DNA of 64,000 nucleotides from Zea mays (taxonomy: Eukaryota > Streptophyta > Magnoliopsida > Poales > Poaceae): NCBI RefSeq assembly GCF_902167145.1, contig NC_050101.1, forward strand, positions 114,853,789 through 114,917,788, in the 5' to 3' direction. The notes beneath the pieces were generated by a model that worked only from the letters and a program-made list of their open reading frames with translations, searched no databases and was not told the DNA's origin. Shown here in pieces: positions 21,684 through 33,737 of this stretch (position 1 is the stretch's first letter; every line of letters begins with the position of its first letter). The position numbers were made by a program, and so were the translations under genes.

Positions 21684-24600
21684 GGGGATCGCGACGAAGG
21701 CAACCACCTTGGTATGCCGGAGGATGATGATCCCCCTGGGCCTGCTTCTCGCGTTGCCATCCCGCGGGAGCTAGCTGTGGTCCCAGTCCCTTCGGGGGGT
21801 CAGGACACATAGCTCGAGCAAATCCGCGAGATGCAGGCCAAACTCGACGAAGAAGCAGGGCAACTTGTGCAGCTCCGGCAAAACATCGAGCAGGAGTGGG
21901 CAGGCCGAGCGCTCGCCGGAGAAGCGCGTCATCGGGCCCGGGACGTCCAGTGCCGTATCGTTGACAATGCCAGCGCAAGGCTGCCCCGGCCTCCAGCGGG
22001 GTCGGCCAGAATATGGTAGCAGCGGCAATACTACTCCGAGCAATGCCGGAGCCATCCACCACCGAGGGGCGGCGTATCCAGGGAGAACTCAAGAATCTCC
22101 TGGAGGATGCCACGGTCCGACGGGCCGAAAGCTCTGCCTCCCAAAGGCAAGGGTGCCCCCCGGAGCATCGCGCAACGACTTCCCGACTCATGCGGGAGGC
22201 CTCGATCCACACCGGGCGCACGCGAGACGCGACGCCTGTAGCCCCGGATCGCCTCGGCAACGAGCACCACCGCCGCGACCGTCGAGCCCGCCTCAACGAG
22301 AAGGTGCACCGAGGCTACCACCCCAGGCATGGGGGACGCTACGACAGTGAGGAGGATCGGAGCCCCTCGCCCGAACCACCGGGTCCGCAAGCCTTCAGCC
22401 GGGCCATACGACGGGCGCCGTTCCCGACCCAGTTCCGGGCCCCGACTACCATCACCAAGTACTCGGGGGAAACAAGGCCGGAGTTGTGGCTTGCGGACTA
22501 CCGGCTGGCATGCCAGCTGGGAGGAACGGACGACGACAACCTCATCATCCGCAACCTCCCCCTGTTCCTCTCCGACGCCGCCCGGGCCTGGCTGGAGCAT
22601 CTGCCTCCTGCGCAGATCTCCAACTAGGACGACCTGGTCAAAGCCTTCGCTAGAAACTTCCAGGGCACATACGTGCGCCCTGGGAACTCCTGGGACCTCC
22701 GAAGCTGCCGCCAGCAGCCAGGGGAATTCCTGCGAGAGTACATCCGGCGATTTTCGAAGCAGCGCACCGAGCTGCCCAACATCACCGACTCAGATGTCAT
22801 CGGGGCATTCCTCGCCAGCACCACTTGCCGTGACCTGGTGAGCAAACTGGGCCGCAAGACTCCCACCAAGGCGAGCGAGTTGATGGACATCGCCACCAAG
22901 TTCGCCTCTGGTCAGGAGGCGGTCGAAGCCATCTTCTGGAAGGACAAGCAGCCTTAGGGACGACAGTCGGAAGACGTCCCCGAGGTGTCCGCCCAGCGCG
23001 GCACGAAGAAGAAGGCCAAGAAGAAGTCGCAAGCGAAGCACGATGCCGCCGACACAGATCTTGTCGCTGTTGCCGAGCACAGGAACCCTCGGAAGCCTCC
23101 CGGAGGGGCCAACCTATTCGACAAGATGCTCAAGGAGTCGTGCCCCTATCACCAGGGTCCCGTCAAGCACACCCTTGAGGAATGCGTCATGCTTCGATGC
23201 TACTTCCATAAAGCCGGGTCCCCGGCGGGAGATGGCAAAGGCCAAGACAATAACAAGAAGGAGGGCGACAAGGAAGAGGAGTTCCCCGAGGTCCACGGCT
23301 GCTTCATGATCTACGGTGGGCAAGTGGCGAACGCCTCGGCTCGTCACCGCAAGAAGGAGCGCCGGGAGGTCTGCTCGATAAAGGTGGCGGTGCCAGTCTA
23401 CCTAGACTGGTCCAACAAGCCCATCACCTTCGACCAAGGCGACCACCCCGACTGCGTGCCGAGCCCAGGAAGGTACCCGCTCGTTGTCGACCCCGTCATC
23501 GGCAATGCTAGGCTCACCAAGGTCCTCATGGATGGAGGCAGCAGCCTCAACATCATCTACGCCGAGACCCTCAGGCTCTTGGGGATCGATCCGTCCACGA
23601 TCCAGGCTGGTGCGGCGCCCTTTCACGGGATCATCCCCGGGAAGCGCGTCCTGCCCCTTGGACAACTCGACTTGCCCGTCTGCTTCAGAACTCCCACCAA
23701 CTTCCGAAAGGAAACCCTCACGTTCGAGGTGGTCGGGTTCCGAGGAACCTACCACGCAGTGCTGGGGAGACCGTGCTACGCCAAGTTCATGGCCGTCCCC
23801 AACTACACGTACCTCAAGCTCAAGATGCTAGGCCCCAACAGGGTCATCATCGTCGGATCCACGTACTGCCACGCGTACGAATGCGATGTGGAATGCGTGG
23901 AGTACGCTGAGGCCCTCGCCGAGTCCGAGGCCCTCATCGCCGACCTGGAGTGCCTCTCCAAGGAGGCGCCTGATACGAAGCGCCACGCCGGCAACTTCGA
24001 ACCAGCTGAGGCGGCTAAGTCCGTCCCTCTCGACCCCAGCAACGACGCCGACAAGAAGGTTCGTATCGGCTCCAAGCTCGACTCCAAATAGGAAGAAGTG
24101 CTCGTCGACTTTCTCCGCGCAAATGCCAAAATTTTTGCGTGGAGTCCCTCGGACATGCCGGGCATACCGAGGGATGTCGCCGAGCACTCGCTGGATATCT
24201 GAGCTGGAGCCCGACCCGTGAAGCAGCACCTGCGCCGCTTTGACGAAGAGAAGTGCAGGGCCATAGGCGAGGAGATCCACAAGCTGATGGCTGCAGGGTT
24301 CATCAAAGAGGTATTCCATCCTGAATGGTTAGCTAACCCAGTGCTTGTGAAAAAGAAAGGTGGGAAATGGAGGATGTGTGTCGACTACATCAGGTTGAAT
24401 AAAGCATGTCCGAAGGTTCCCTACCCTCTGCCTCGCATCGATCAAATTGTGGACTCCACTGCTGGGTGTGAAACCCTGTCATTCCTCGACGCCTATTCAG
24501 GTTATCACCAAATCAAGATGAAAGAGTCCGACCAGCTCACGACTTCTTTCATCACACCTTTTGGCATGTATTGTTATACTACTATGCCATTTGGCTTGAG

Positions 24601-25789
24601 GAATGCAGGTGCGACATACCAAAGGTGCATGAACCACGTGTTTGGAGAGCACATCGGTCGAATGGTCGAGGCTTACATCGATGACATCGTTGTCAAGACG
24701 AGGAAAGCCTCCGACCTCCTCTCTGACCTTGAAACAGCATTCAAGTGTCTGAGGGCGAAGGGCGTGAAGCTCAATCCTGAGAAGTGTGTCTTCGGAGTCC
24801 CTCGAGGCATGCTCCTGGGGTTCATCGTCTCCGAGCGAGGCATCGAGGGCAACCCGGAGAAAATCGCGGCCATCACCAACATGGGGCCTATCAAAGATTT
24901 GAAAGGAGTACAGAGGGTCATGGGATGCCTTGCGGCTCTGAGCCGCTTCATCTCGCGCCTCGGCGAGAAAGGATTACCCTGTACCGCCTCTTAAGGAAGG
25001 CCGAGCGCTTCACTTGGACCCCCGAGGCCGAGGAAGCCCTCAGAAACTTAAAGGCACTCCTTATAAATGTGCCCATCTTGGTGCCCCCACTGCGGGAGAA
25101 GCCCTCTTGATCTACGTAGCCGCAACCACTCAGGTGGTCAGCGCCGCGATCGTAGTCGAGAGACGAGAAGAAGGGCATGCACTGCTCGTCCAGAGGCCGG
25201 TCTACTTCATCAGTGAAGTGCTATCCGAGACCAAGATCCGCTACCCGCAAATTCAGAAGCTACTGTATGCAGTAATTCTGATGCGGCGAAAGTTGCGACA
25301 CTACTTCGAGTCTCATCCGGTGACTATGGTGTCATCCTTCCCCCTGGGGGAGATCATCCAGTGCCGAGAGGCCTCGGGTAGGATAGCAAAGTGGGCAGTG
25401 GAGCTCATGGGCGAAACACTCTCATTCGTCCCTCGGAAGGCCATAAAGTCCCAAGTCTTGGCGGATTTCGTGGCGGAATGGGTCGACACCCAATTGCCAA
25501 CAACTCCGATCCAACCGGAACTTTGGACCATGTACTTCGATGGGTCGCTGATGAAAACAGGAGCAGGTGCTGGCCTGCTCTTCATCTCACCCCTCGGGAA
25601 ACATCTCCGCTACGTGTTGCGCCTCCATTTTCCGGCGTTAAACAACGTGGCCGAGTACGAGGCCCTGGTTAATGGGTTGCGCATCGCCATCGAGCTAGGG
25701 GTTTGGCGCCTCGACACTCGTGGTGACTCGTAGCTTGTCATTGACCAAGTCATGAAGAACTCCCACTGCTGCGACCGGAAGATGGAGGC
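21684..25789 (+). pseudogene. gag-pol: Element B gag-pol, middle part: Gag, protease, reverse transcriptase, RNase H
   Basis: Continues gag after C. A frameshift lies near 22000. The Gag core is at about 22440-22950, with a TAG at 22625 and another at 22955. Protease with the Tat-type active site MDGGSSLNII is at about 23527-23556. A TAG at 24089 and a TGA at 24200 precede reverse transcriptase, whose YIDD is at 24674-24685. Two single-base deletions (near 24985 and 25090) follow relative to A2. A first RNase H-like domain has lost its catalytic Asp (IYVAATTQ), and a second RNase H begins with FDGSLMKTG near 25536. A TAG lies at 25731. The frame is cut at 25789 by element A2; gaggc (25785-25789) is its target duplication. 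The Tat group is known for a second, archaeal-type RNase H. Not functional as it stands. Confidence 0.88.
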
Positions 25790-27355
25790 TGTCGGGGACC
25801 ATAATTAGGGGTACCCTTAAGACTCCTAATTCTCAGCTGGTAACCCCCATCAGCACAAAGCTGCAAAGGCCTGATGGGTGTGACTAAGTCAGGGATCGGT
25901 CCATTCGAGGGACTCGATCACGCCTCACCCGAGCCCAGCCTCGGGCAAGGGCAGCCGACCCCGGAGGATCTCCGTCTCGCCCGAGGCCCCCCTCCAGCGA
26001 CGAACATACTTCCGACTCGCCCGAGGCCCAGTCTTCGCCAAGAAGCAACCCTGGCCAAATCGCCACGCCAACCGACCAAATCGCAGGGGCATTTAATGCA
26101 AAGGTGGCCTGACACCTTTATCCTGACACGCGTCCTCCAGTCGACAGAGCCGAAGTGACCGCAGTCACTTCGCCGCTCCACTGACCGGCCTGACAGAAGG
26201 ACAGCGCCGCCTGCGCCGCTCCGACTGCTGTGCCACTCGATAGAGTGAGGCTGACAGGCAGTCAGGCCTGGCCTCAGGCACCATAGGAAACTCCACTCCA
26301 CCCGACCCAGGGCTCGGACTCGGGCTCAGCCCCGGAAGACGGTGAACTCTGCTCCGCCCGACCTAGGGCTCGGACTCGGGCTCAGCCCCGGAAGACGGCG
26401 AACTCCGCTTCGCCCGACCCAGGGCTCGGACTCGGGCTCGGCCCCGGAAGACGGCGAACTCCGCTCCGCCCGACCAAGGGCTCGGACTCGGGCTCGGCCC
26501 CAGAAGACGACGAACTCCGCTCCGCCCGATCCCAGGGCTCGGACTCAGCCCTGGCCTTCGCCGACGGTCTCCGCCTCGCCCGACCCAGGGGCTCGGACTC
26601 GACCTCGGCCTTGGAAGACAGACTCGACCTCGACCTCGGAGGAGCCTCCACATCGCCCAACCTAGGGCACGGACCGACCACGTCAACATGAGGTGCCATC
26701 ATTACCCTACCCCAAGCTGACTCAGGCTATGGGGAACAAGACCAGCGTCCCATCTGGCTCGCTCCGCCAGACAAGTAATGATGGCGCCCCGCACGCTCTA
26801 TGACGACGGCGACTCTCAGCCCCCTTACGGAAGCAAGGGGACGTCAGCAAGGACTCGACAGCTCCGACAGCTGTCCTTTCGCCAGGCTCCAGCGCTCCTC
26901 CGATAGCCACGACACCACACGAACCGGGTGCCAAAACCTCTCCGGCTGCCACGATGGCATGTACATAGGGCACTAGCTCTCCTCCGCTAGACACGTTAGC
27001 ACTCTGCTACACCCCCCATTGTACACCTGGATCCTCTCCTTACGCCTATAAAAGGAAGGACCAGGGCCCTCTTACAGAGGGTGGGCCGCGCGGGGAAGAG
27101 GACGGGACAAGCGCTCGCATGAGGCCGCTCGCTCCCCTCCCACGTGGACGCTTGTAACCCCCTACTGCAAGCGCACCCGACCTGGGCACGGGACAAACAC
27201 GAAGGCCGCAGGATTTCCACCTCTCTCTCTCTCTCTCGCTCCGGTCGCCTTCTTCCCCCCTTCGTGCTCCGTCTCGCGCTGACCCATCTGGGCTGGGGCA
27301 CGCGGCGACATTTCACTCGTCGGCCCAGGGACCCCCCGGTCTCGAAACGCCGACA
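25790..27355 (+). repeat. Element A2 5' LTR
   Basis: 1,566 bp. Holds four and a part copies of a 56-bp unit (about 26288-26560), against seven and a part in the 3' LTR. TATA box ctataaaagg at 27046-27055, then a (ct)n run at about 27220-27240. A few percent or less divergence from the 3' LTR outside the array, judged by eye. Confidence 0.93.
26288..26575 (+). repeat. 56-bp tandem repeat in A2 5' LTR
   Basis: Unit core gaactccgctccgcccgacc then agggctcggactcgggctc and a ccccggaagacgg tail. About four full copies and a diverged partial copy. It produces long spurious frames on both strands. Confidence 0.85.
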
Positions 27356-27356
27356 G

Positions 27357-27374
27357 TTGGCGCGCCAGGTAGGG
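27357..27374 (+). promoter_or_regulatory. Element A2 primer binding site
   Basis: ttggcgcgccaggtaggg one base after the LTR end. The same word is found in inverse orientation next to the X LTR at 61458-61475. Confidence 0.78.
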
Positions 27375-27415
27375 GCCTGCTGCGTGTTGACGAACAGCTT
27401 CCCGTCAAGCTCCAG

Positions 27416-30400
27416 ATGGGCAGTCTCCAGCAACCTTTCCAGCCCGGGACGGTGCTCCGTTTCAGGAATCTTGAGTTCATGTCCCTCGACGGCAGCTACG
27501 ACATGATACTCCTTCCCCCGCTGTGAGACAGCGACAATGGCGGCCGACAGCCCGCCCGCCGGCGGCGGAATCGACGACGTCTTCCCCGCATGGTGGAAGA
27601 ACAACATTCGAGCTTACCCCGCCCTCTCCCCCGCCGACGGAGGAGGAGGCGGGGCAACCGAGGCCAAGCAGGAGGCGGCACCTCGTCGGCTGTCGAGCAA
27701 GTCGATGGCGCCGGCGCCCCAACGGGGGGCGCGTCGGGCATCGACCTCGCGTTTGAGACGAAGACGAGCGCCGTCTCCCCGCAACACGCCAATTCCAAGT
27801 AAACGGACGACGCCAGCACGCTCGCGAAAGGCTTGCTGGGCGTCACCCTCGTACCTGAGACGACGGTGCAGTCAGTCCCTGACGTGACTTCGTCACCGCC
27901 CGTCGACTAAGAGGTACCCACCGATTCCCATCTCACGCCCTTTGGATTCAGCCTCGACCCGCCAAGCGACTTCGTTTTGGCAGACGCTCTCGTTGAGGCG
28001 AGTCCAAACCCTCTGGGGTTTCGTATGCGGTCACCCTGGGACCGGCTGACGGACGTCTCGACCTACGGGCCCTCGGGGTCCGAGGAAGATGACGTGCCCG
28101 ACTTTTGTTGGGATTTCTCCGGACTTGGTAACCCCAGTGCCATGCGGGACTTCATGACCGCATGCGACTACTGCCTTTCCGACTGTTCCAACGGTAGCCG
28201 CAGCCTCGGCGACGAGGACTACGGCCCAAGTCGTGAATGTTTCCACGTCTATCAAGGGGATCCCTCCGAAGGCAACCATCTTGGTATGCCAGAGAACAGT
28301 GATCTCCCTAGGCCTGTGCCTCGCGTTGACATCCTACGGGAGCTAGCTGTGGTCCCCGTTCAGGCGGGGGGTCATGACCCACAGCTCGAGCAAATCCACA
28401 GGGTACAGGCCAGGCTCGACGAGGGAGCATGAACGCTTGAGCCGATCCGTCGGGACATCGGGCAGGAATGGGCGGGCCAACCTCCGGCCGGAGAAGTGCG
28501 CCATCTACCCCAGGGTATCCAGCACCGCATCGCCGACGATGTCAGGGTGAGGCCGCCACCCGCTTCCAGTGGAGTCGGCCAGAACCTGGCTGCAGCAGCA
28601 ATGCTTCTCCGCGCGATGCCGGAGCAATCAACCACCGAGGGGCGGCGAATCCAGGGAGAGCTCAAGAATCTCCTGGAGGGCGCCGCGGTCCGACGGGCCG
28701 AAAGCTCCGCCTCTCGAAGGCAGGGGTACCCCTCGGAACATCGCACCGCGACTTCCCGATTCATGCGGGAAGCCTCGATCCACACCGGGCGCACGCGCAA
28801 CACAGCGCCTGCGGCCCCGGGTCGCCTCGGCAACGAGCACCATCACCACGACCGTCGGGCCCACCTCGACGAGAGGGTGCGCCGAGGCTATCACCCTAGG
28901 CGTGGGGGACGCTACGACAGCGGGGAGGATCGGAGTCCCTCGCCCGAACCACCTGGCCCGCAAGCTTTCAGCCACGCCATACGACGGGCACCGTTCCCGA
29001 CCCGGTTCCAAACCCCGACTACTATCACAAAGTACTCGGGGGAGACGAGACCAGAACTGTGGCTCGCAGACTACCGGCTGGCCTGCCAACTAGGTGGAAC
29101 GGACGATGACAACCTCATCATCCGCAACCTCCCCCTGTTCCTCTCCGACACCGCTCGCACCTGGTTGGAACACCTGCCTCCGGGGCAGATCTCTAACTAG
29201 GACGAACTGGTCCAAGCCTTCGCCGGCAATTTCCAGGGCACGTACATGCGCCCTGGAAACTCCTGGGACCTTCGAAGCTGCCGACAGTAGCCGGGAGAGT
29301 CTCTCCGGGACTACATCCGACGATTCTCGAAGCAGCGCACCGAGCTGCCCAACATCACCGATTCAGATGTCATCGGCGCGTTCCTCGCCGGCACCACTTG
29401 CCGCGACCTGGTCAGCAAGCTAGGTCGCAAAACCCTCACCAGGGCGAGCGAGCTGATGGACATCGCCACCAAGTTCGCCTCTGGCCAGGAGGCGGTTGAG
29501 GCTATCTTCCGGAAGGACAAGCAGCCCCAGGGCCGCCCACCGGAAGACGCCCACGAGGCGTCAACTCAGCGCGGCGCCAAGAAGAAAGGCAAGAAGAAGT
29601 CGCAAGCAAAATGCGACGCCGCCGACACGGACCTTGTCGCCGCCGCCGAGTACAAGAACCCTCGGAAACCCCCCGGAGGTGCCAACCTCTTCGACAAGAT
29701 GCTCAAGGAGCCGTGCCCCTATCATCAGGGGCCCGTCAAGCACACCCTTGAGGAGTGCGCTATGCTTCGACGCCACTTCCACAGGGCCGGGCCACCCGCG
29801 GAGGGTGGCAGGGCTCGCGACGACGACAAGAAGGAAGATCACCAGATAGGAGAGTTCCCCGAGGTCCGCGACTGCTTCATGATCTACGGTGGGCAAGCGG
29901 CAAACGCCTCGGCTCGGCACCGCAAGCAAGAGCGTCGGGAGGTCTGTTCAGTGAAGGTGGCGGCACCAGTCTACCTAGACTGGTCCGACAAGCCCATCAC
30001 ATTCGACCAAGCCGACCACCCCGACCATGTGCCGAGCCTGGGGAAATACCCGCTCGTTGTCGACCCCGTCATCGGTGACGTCAGGCTCACCAAGGTCTTC
30101 ATGGACGGAGGCAGCAGCCTCAACATCATCTACGCCGAGACCCTCGGGCTCCTGCGTGTTGATCTGCCCTCGGTCCGGGCAGGCGCTGCGCCTTTCCACG
30201 GGATCATCCCCAGGAAGCGTGTCCAGCCCCTCGGACAACTCGACCTTCCTGTCTGCTTCGGAACACCCTCCAACTTCCGAAGGGAGACCCTCACGTTCGA
30301 GGTGGTCGGGTTCCGAGGAACCTACCATGCAGTGTTGGGGAGGCCATGCTACGCGAAGTTCATGGCTGTCCCCAACTACACCTACCTCAAGCTCAAGATG

Positions 30401-33289
30401 CCGGGCCCCAACGGGGTCATCATCGTCGGCCCCACGTACAAACACACGTTCGAATGCGACGTGGAGTGCGTGGAGTACACCGAGGCCCTCGCCGAATCCG
30501 AGGCCCTCATCGCCGACCTAGAAAGCCTCTCTAAGGAGGTGCCAGACGTGAAGCGCCACGCCGGCAACTTCGAGCCAGCGGAGACGGTTAAGTCCGTCCC
30601 CCTCGACCCCAGCAGCGACGCCTCCAAGCAGATCCGGATCGGCTCCGAGCTCGATCCCAAATAGGAAGCAGTGCTCGTCAACTTTCTCCGTGCAAACGCT
30701 GATGTTTTCGCGTGGAGTCCCTCGGACATACCCGGTATACCGAGGGATGTCACCGAGCACTCGCTGGATATCCGAGTTGGAGCCCGACCCGTGAAGCAGC
30801 CTCTGCGCCGATTCGACGAAGAAAAGCGCAGAGCCATAGGCGAGGAGATCCACAAGCTAATGGCGGCAGGGTTCATCAAAGAGGTATTCCATCCCGAATG
30901 GCTTGCCAACCCTGTGCTTGTGAGAAAGAAAGGAGGGAAATGGCGGATGTGTGTAGACTACACTGGTCTAAACAAAGCATGTCCGAAGGTTCCCTACCCT
31001 CTACCTCGCATCGATCAAATCATGGATTCCACTGCTGGGTGTGAAACCCTGTCTTTTCTCGATGCCTACTTAGGGTATCACCAAATTAGGATGAAAGAAT
31101 CCGACCAGCTCGCGACTTCTTTCATCACACCCTTCAGCATGTACTGCTATGTCACCATGCCATTCGGCTTGAGGAATGCGGGTGCGACGTACCAGCGGTG
31201 CATGAACCATGTGTTCGGTGAACACATTGGCCGGACGGTCGAGGCCTACGTCGATGACATCATAGTCAAGACGAGGAAAGCCTCCGACCTCCTTTCCGAC
31301 CTTGAAGTGACATTCTGATGTCTCAAGGCAAAAGGCGTGAAGCTTAATCCCGAGAAGTGTGTCTTTGGGGTTCCCCAAGGCATGCTCTTGGGGTTCATCG
31401 TCTCCGAGCGGGGCATCGAAGCCAACCCAGAGAAGATTGCGGCCATCACCAGCATGGGGCCCATCAAGGACTTGAAAGGCGTACAGAGAGTCATGGGATG
31501 TCTTGCGGCTCTGAGCCGCTTCATCTCACGCCTCGGCGAAAGAGGCCTGCCTCTGTACCGCCTCTTAAGGAAGGCCGAGTGCTTCACTTGGACCCCTAAG
31601 GCCGAGGAAGCCCTCGGAAACCTGAAGGCGCTCCTCACGAACGCGCCCATCTTGGTGCCCCCCGCTGCCGGAGAAGCCCTCTTGATCTACGTCGCCGCGA
31701 CCACTCAGGTGGTTAGCGCCGCGATCGTGGTTGAGAGACGAGAAGAAGGGCATGCATTGCTCGTCCAGAGGCCAGTCTACTTCATCAGCGAGGTACTGTC
31801 CGAGACCAAGATCCACTACCCACAAGTTCAGAAGCTGCTGTACGCGGTGATCCTGACGCGACGGAAGTTGCGACACTACTTCGAGTCTCATCCGGTAACT
31901 GTGGTGTCATCCTTCCCCCTGGGGGAGATCATCCAGTGCCGAGAGGCCTCGGGTAGAATCGCAAAGTGGGCGGTGGAAATTATGGGCGAAACGATCTCGT
32001 TCGCCCCTCGGAAGGCCATCAAGTCCCAGGTCTTGGCGGACTTCGTGGCTGAGTGGGTCGACACCCAGCTCCCAACAGTTCCGATTCAACCGGAACTCTG
32101 GACCATGTTCTTCGACGGGTCGCTGATGAAGACAGGAGCCGACGTAGGCCTACTCTTCGTCTCGCCCCTCGGGAAGCACCTACGCTATGTGCTACGCCTC
32201 CATTTCCCGGCGTCCAACAATGTGGCTGAGTACGAGGCTCTGGTCAACGGGTTGCGCATCGCCATCGAGCTAGGGGTCCGACGCCTCGACGCTCGCGGTG
32301 ACTCACAGCTCGTCATCGACCAAGTCATGAAGAACTCCCACTGCCGCGACCCGAAGATGGAGGCCTACTGCGATGAGGTTCGGCGCCTGGAAGACAAGTT
32401 CTACGGGCTCGAGCTCAACCACATCGCCCGGCGTTACAACGAGACTGCGGACGAGCTAGCTAAAATAGCCTCGGGGCGAACAACGGTTCCCCCGGACGTC
32501 TTCTCCCGAGACCTGCATCAACCCTCCGTCAAGATCGACGACACGCCCGAGCCCGAGGCACCCTCGGCCCAGCCCGAGGTGCCCTTGGCTCAGTCCGAGG
32601 CACCCTCGGCCCAGCCCGAGGTGCCCTCGGTTCAGCCCGAGGTACCCTCGGCCCCCGAGGGTGAGGCACTGCGCGTCGAGGAGGAGCGAAGCGGGGTCAC
32701 GCCTAATCGAAACTGGCAAACCCCGTACCTGCAATATCTCCAACGAGGAGAGCTACCCCTCGACCGAGCCGAGGCTCGGCGGTTGGCGCGGCGCGCCAAG
32801 TCGTTTGTCTTGGTGGGGGACGCGAAAGAGCTCTACCACTGCAGCCCCTCATGCATCCTCCAGCGATGCATTTCCATCGCCGAAGGCTAGGAGCTCCTAC
32901 AAGAGATACACTCGGGGGCTTGCGGCCATCATGTAGTACCTCGAGCCCTTGTTGGAAACGCCTTCCGACAAGGTTTCTACTGGCCAACGGCGGTGGCCGA
33001 CGCCACTAGAATTGTCCGCACCTGCGAAGGGTGTCAGTTCTACGCGAGGCAGACCCACCTGCCCGCTCAGGCTCTGCTGACGATACCCATCACCTGGCCT
33101 TTTGCTGTGTGGGGTCTGGACCTCGTCGGCCCCTTGCAGAAGGCACCCGGGGGCTACACGCACCCCTGGGCAGGGCTGTTCGTCATCACCAAAGTTCTGA
33201 AGCCCGGAACGAACAAGCTGGCCGACAATCGAGGCGAGGCCCACACCAACACTTGGAACATCCAACAGCTACGTCGCTTCTACCCTTAA
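27416..33289 (+). pseudogene. gag-pol: Element A2 gag-pol (stops, integrase core deleted)
   Basis: Starts MGSLQQPFQPG at 27416. Gag core is at about 29000-29520. Stops interrupt gag (after LPPL near 27524, NSK, PVD, DEGA, ISN at 29198, and CRQ near 29288). Protease active site MDGGSSLNII is near 30101-30130. TAG at 30662. Reverse transcriptase has YVDD at 31247-31258 and a TGA at 31316. A first RNase H without the catalytic Asp precedes a second one (FDGSLMKTG, NNVAEYEAL, GDSQLV, about 32108-32470), then a Pro/Glu linker with 'SAQPEVP' repeats. The integrase finger CEGCQFYARQTHLP follows. The first catalytic Asp (GLDLVGPL) is present. Compared with B (40911-41745) 666 bp are missing just after it, in frame, so the second Asp and the Glu are gone. 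Ends QLRRFYP as in B. A TAG at about 32888 also breaks the finger. Confidence 0.9.
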
Positions 33290-33737
33290 GATGTTTTCAA
33301 GTTGTTCGTATACCTCGTTCCCACGCAAAATTTGGTCATCAAGGAAGGGTCAGCCTTGCCTCGGCAAAGCCCGACCCTCCCTCGGGGGCTAAAAAGGGGG
33401 GAACCCCCTCCACGTCAAAATTTTCAATCAAAAAGGCTTCCGCGTTCCCCCAGCTATGTCGGTAGCAGGACCCCAAGAAGCGAACACGGGTGCGTGTAAG
33501 TGGCAAGGTTGACCGAGCCGAGGGACTCCTACGCCTCTGGGTCACGGATACCTCACTCGTCACCTATCACGAAAAATGACTCCTACTTGGGCAAGCCACC
33601 CTGCTACTGACGAGCGGGGCCGGACACGCAAAATGAAAAGAAAAAGGGGCACAACTTTATACTACGATAATAAAGTGTTCAGGCCTCAGCGGCCGCAAAA
33701 GACACACGTGCATTCAAAGGAAAATGCTCCGACAGAG
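33290..33737 (+). other. Element A2 spacer between pol and the antisense gene
   Basis: No gene seen. Contains one copy of a block (about 33490-33610: ggcaaggttgaccgagccga, ggatacctcactcgtcacc) that occurs twice in tandem in B at 41890-42310 and once more at 50150-50300. The block lies between the ends of two convergent genes, where both transcripts would terminate. Confidence 0.7.

Noticed and set aside
24218..24994. Separate reverse transcriptase gene
   Set aside because: It is a segment of the broken B gag-pol frame between a TGA and a one-base deletion.
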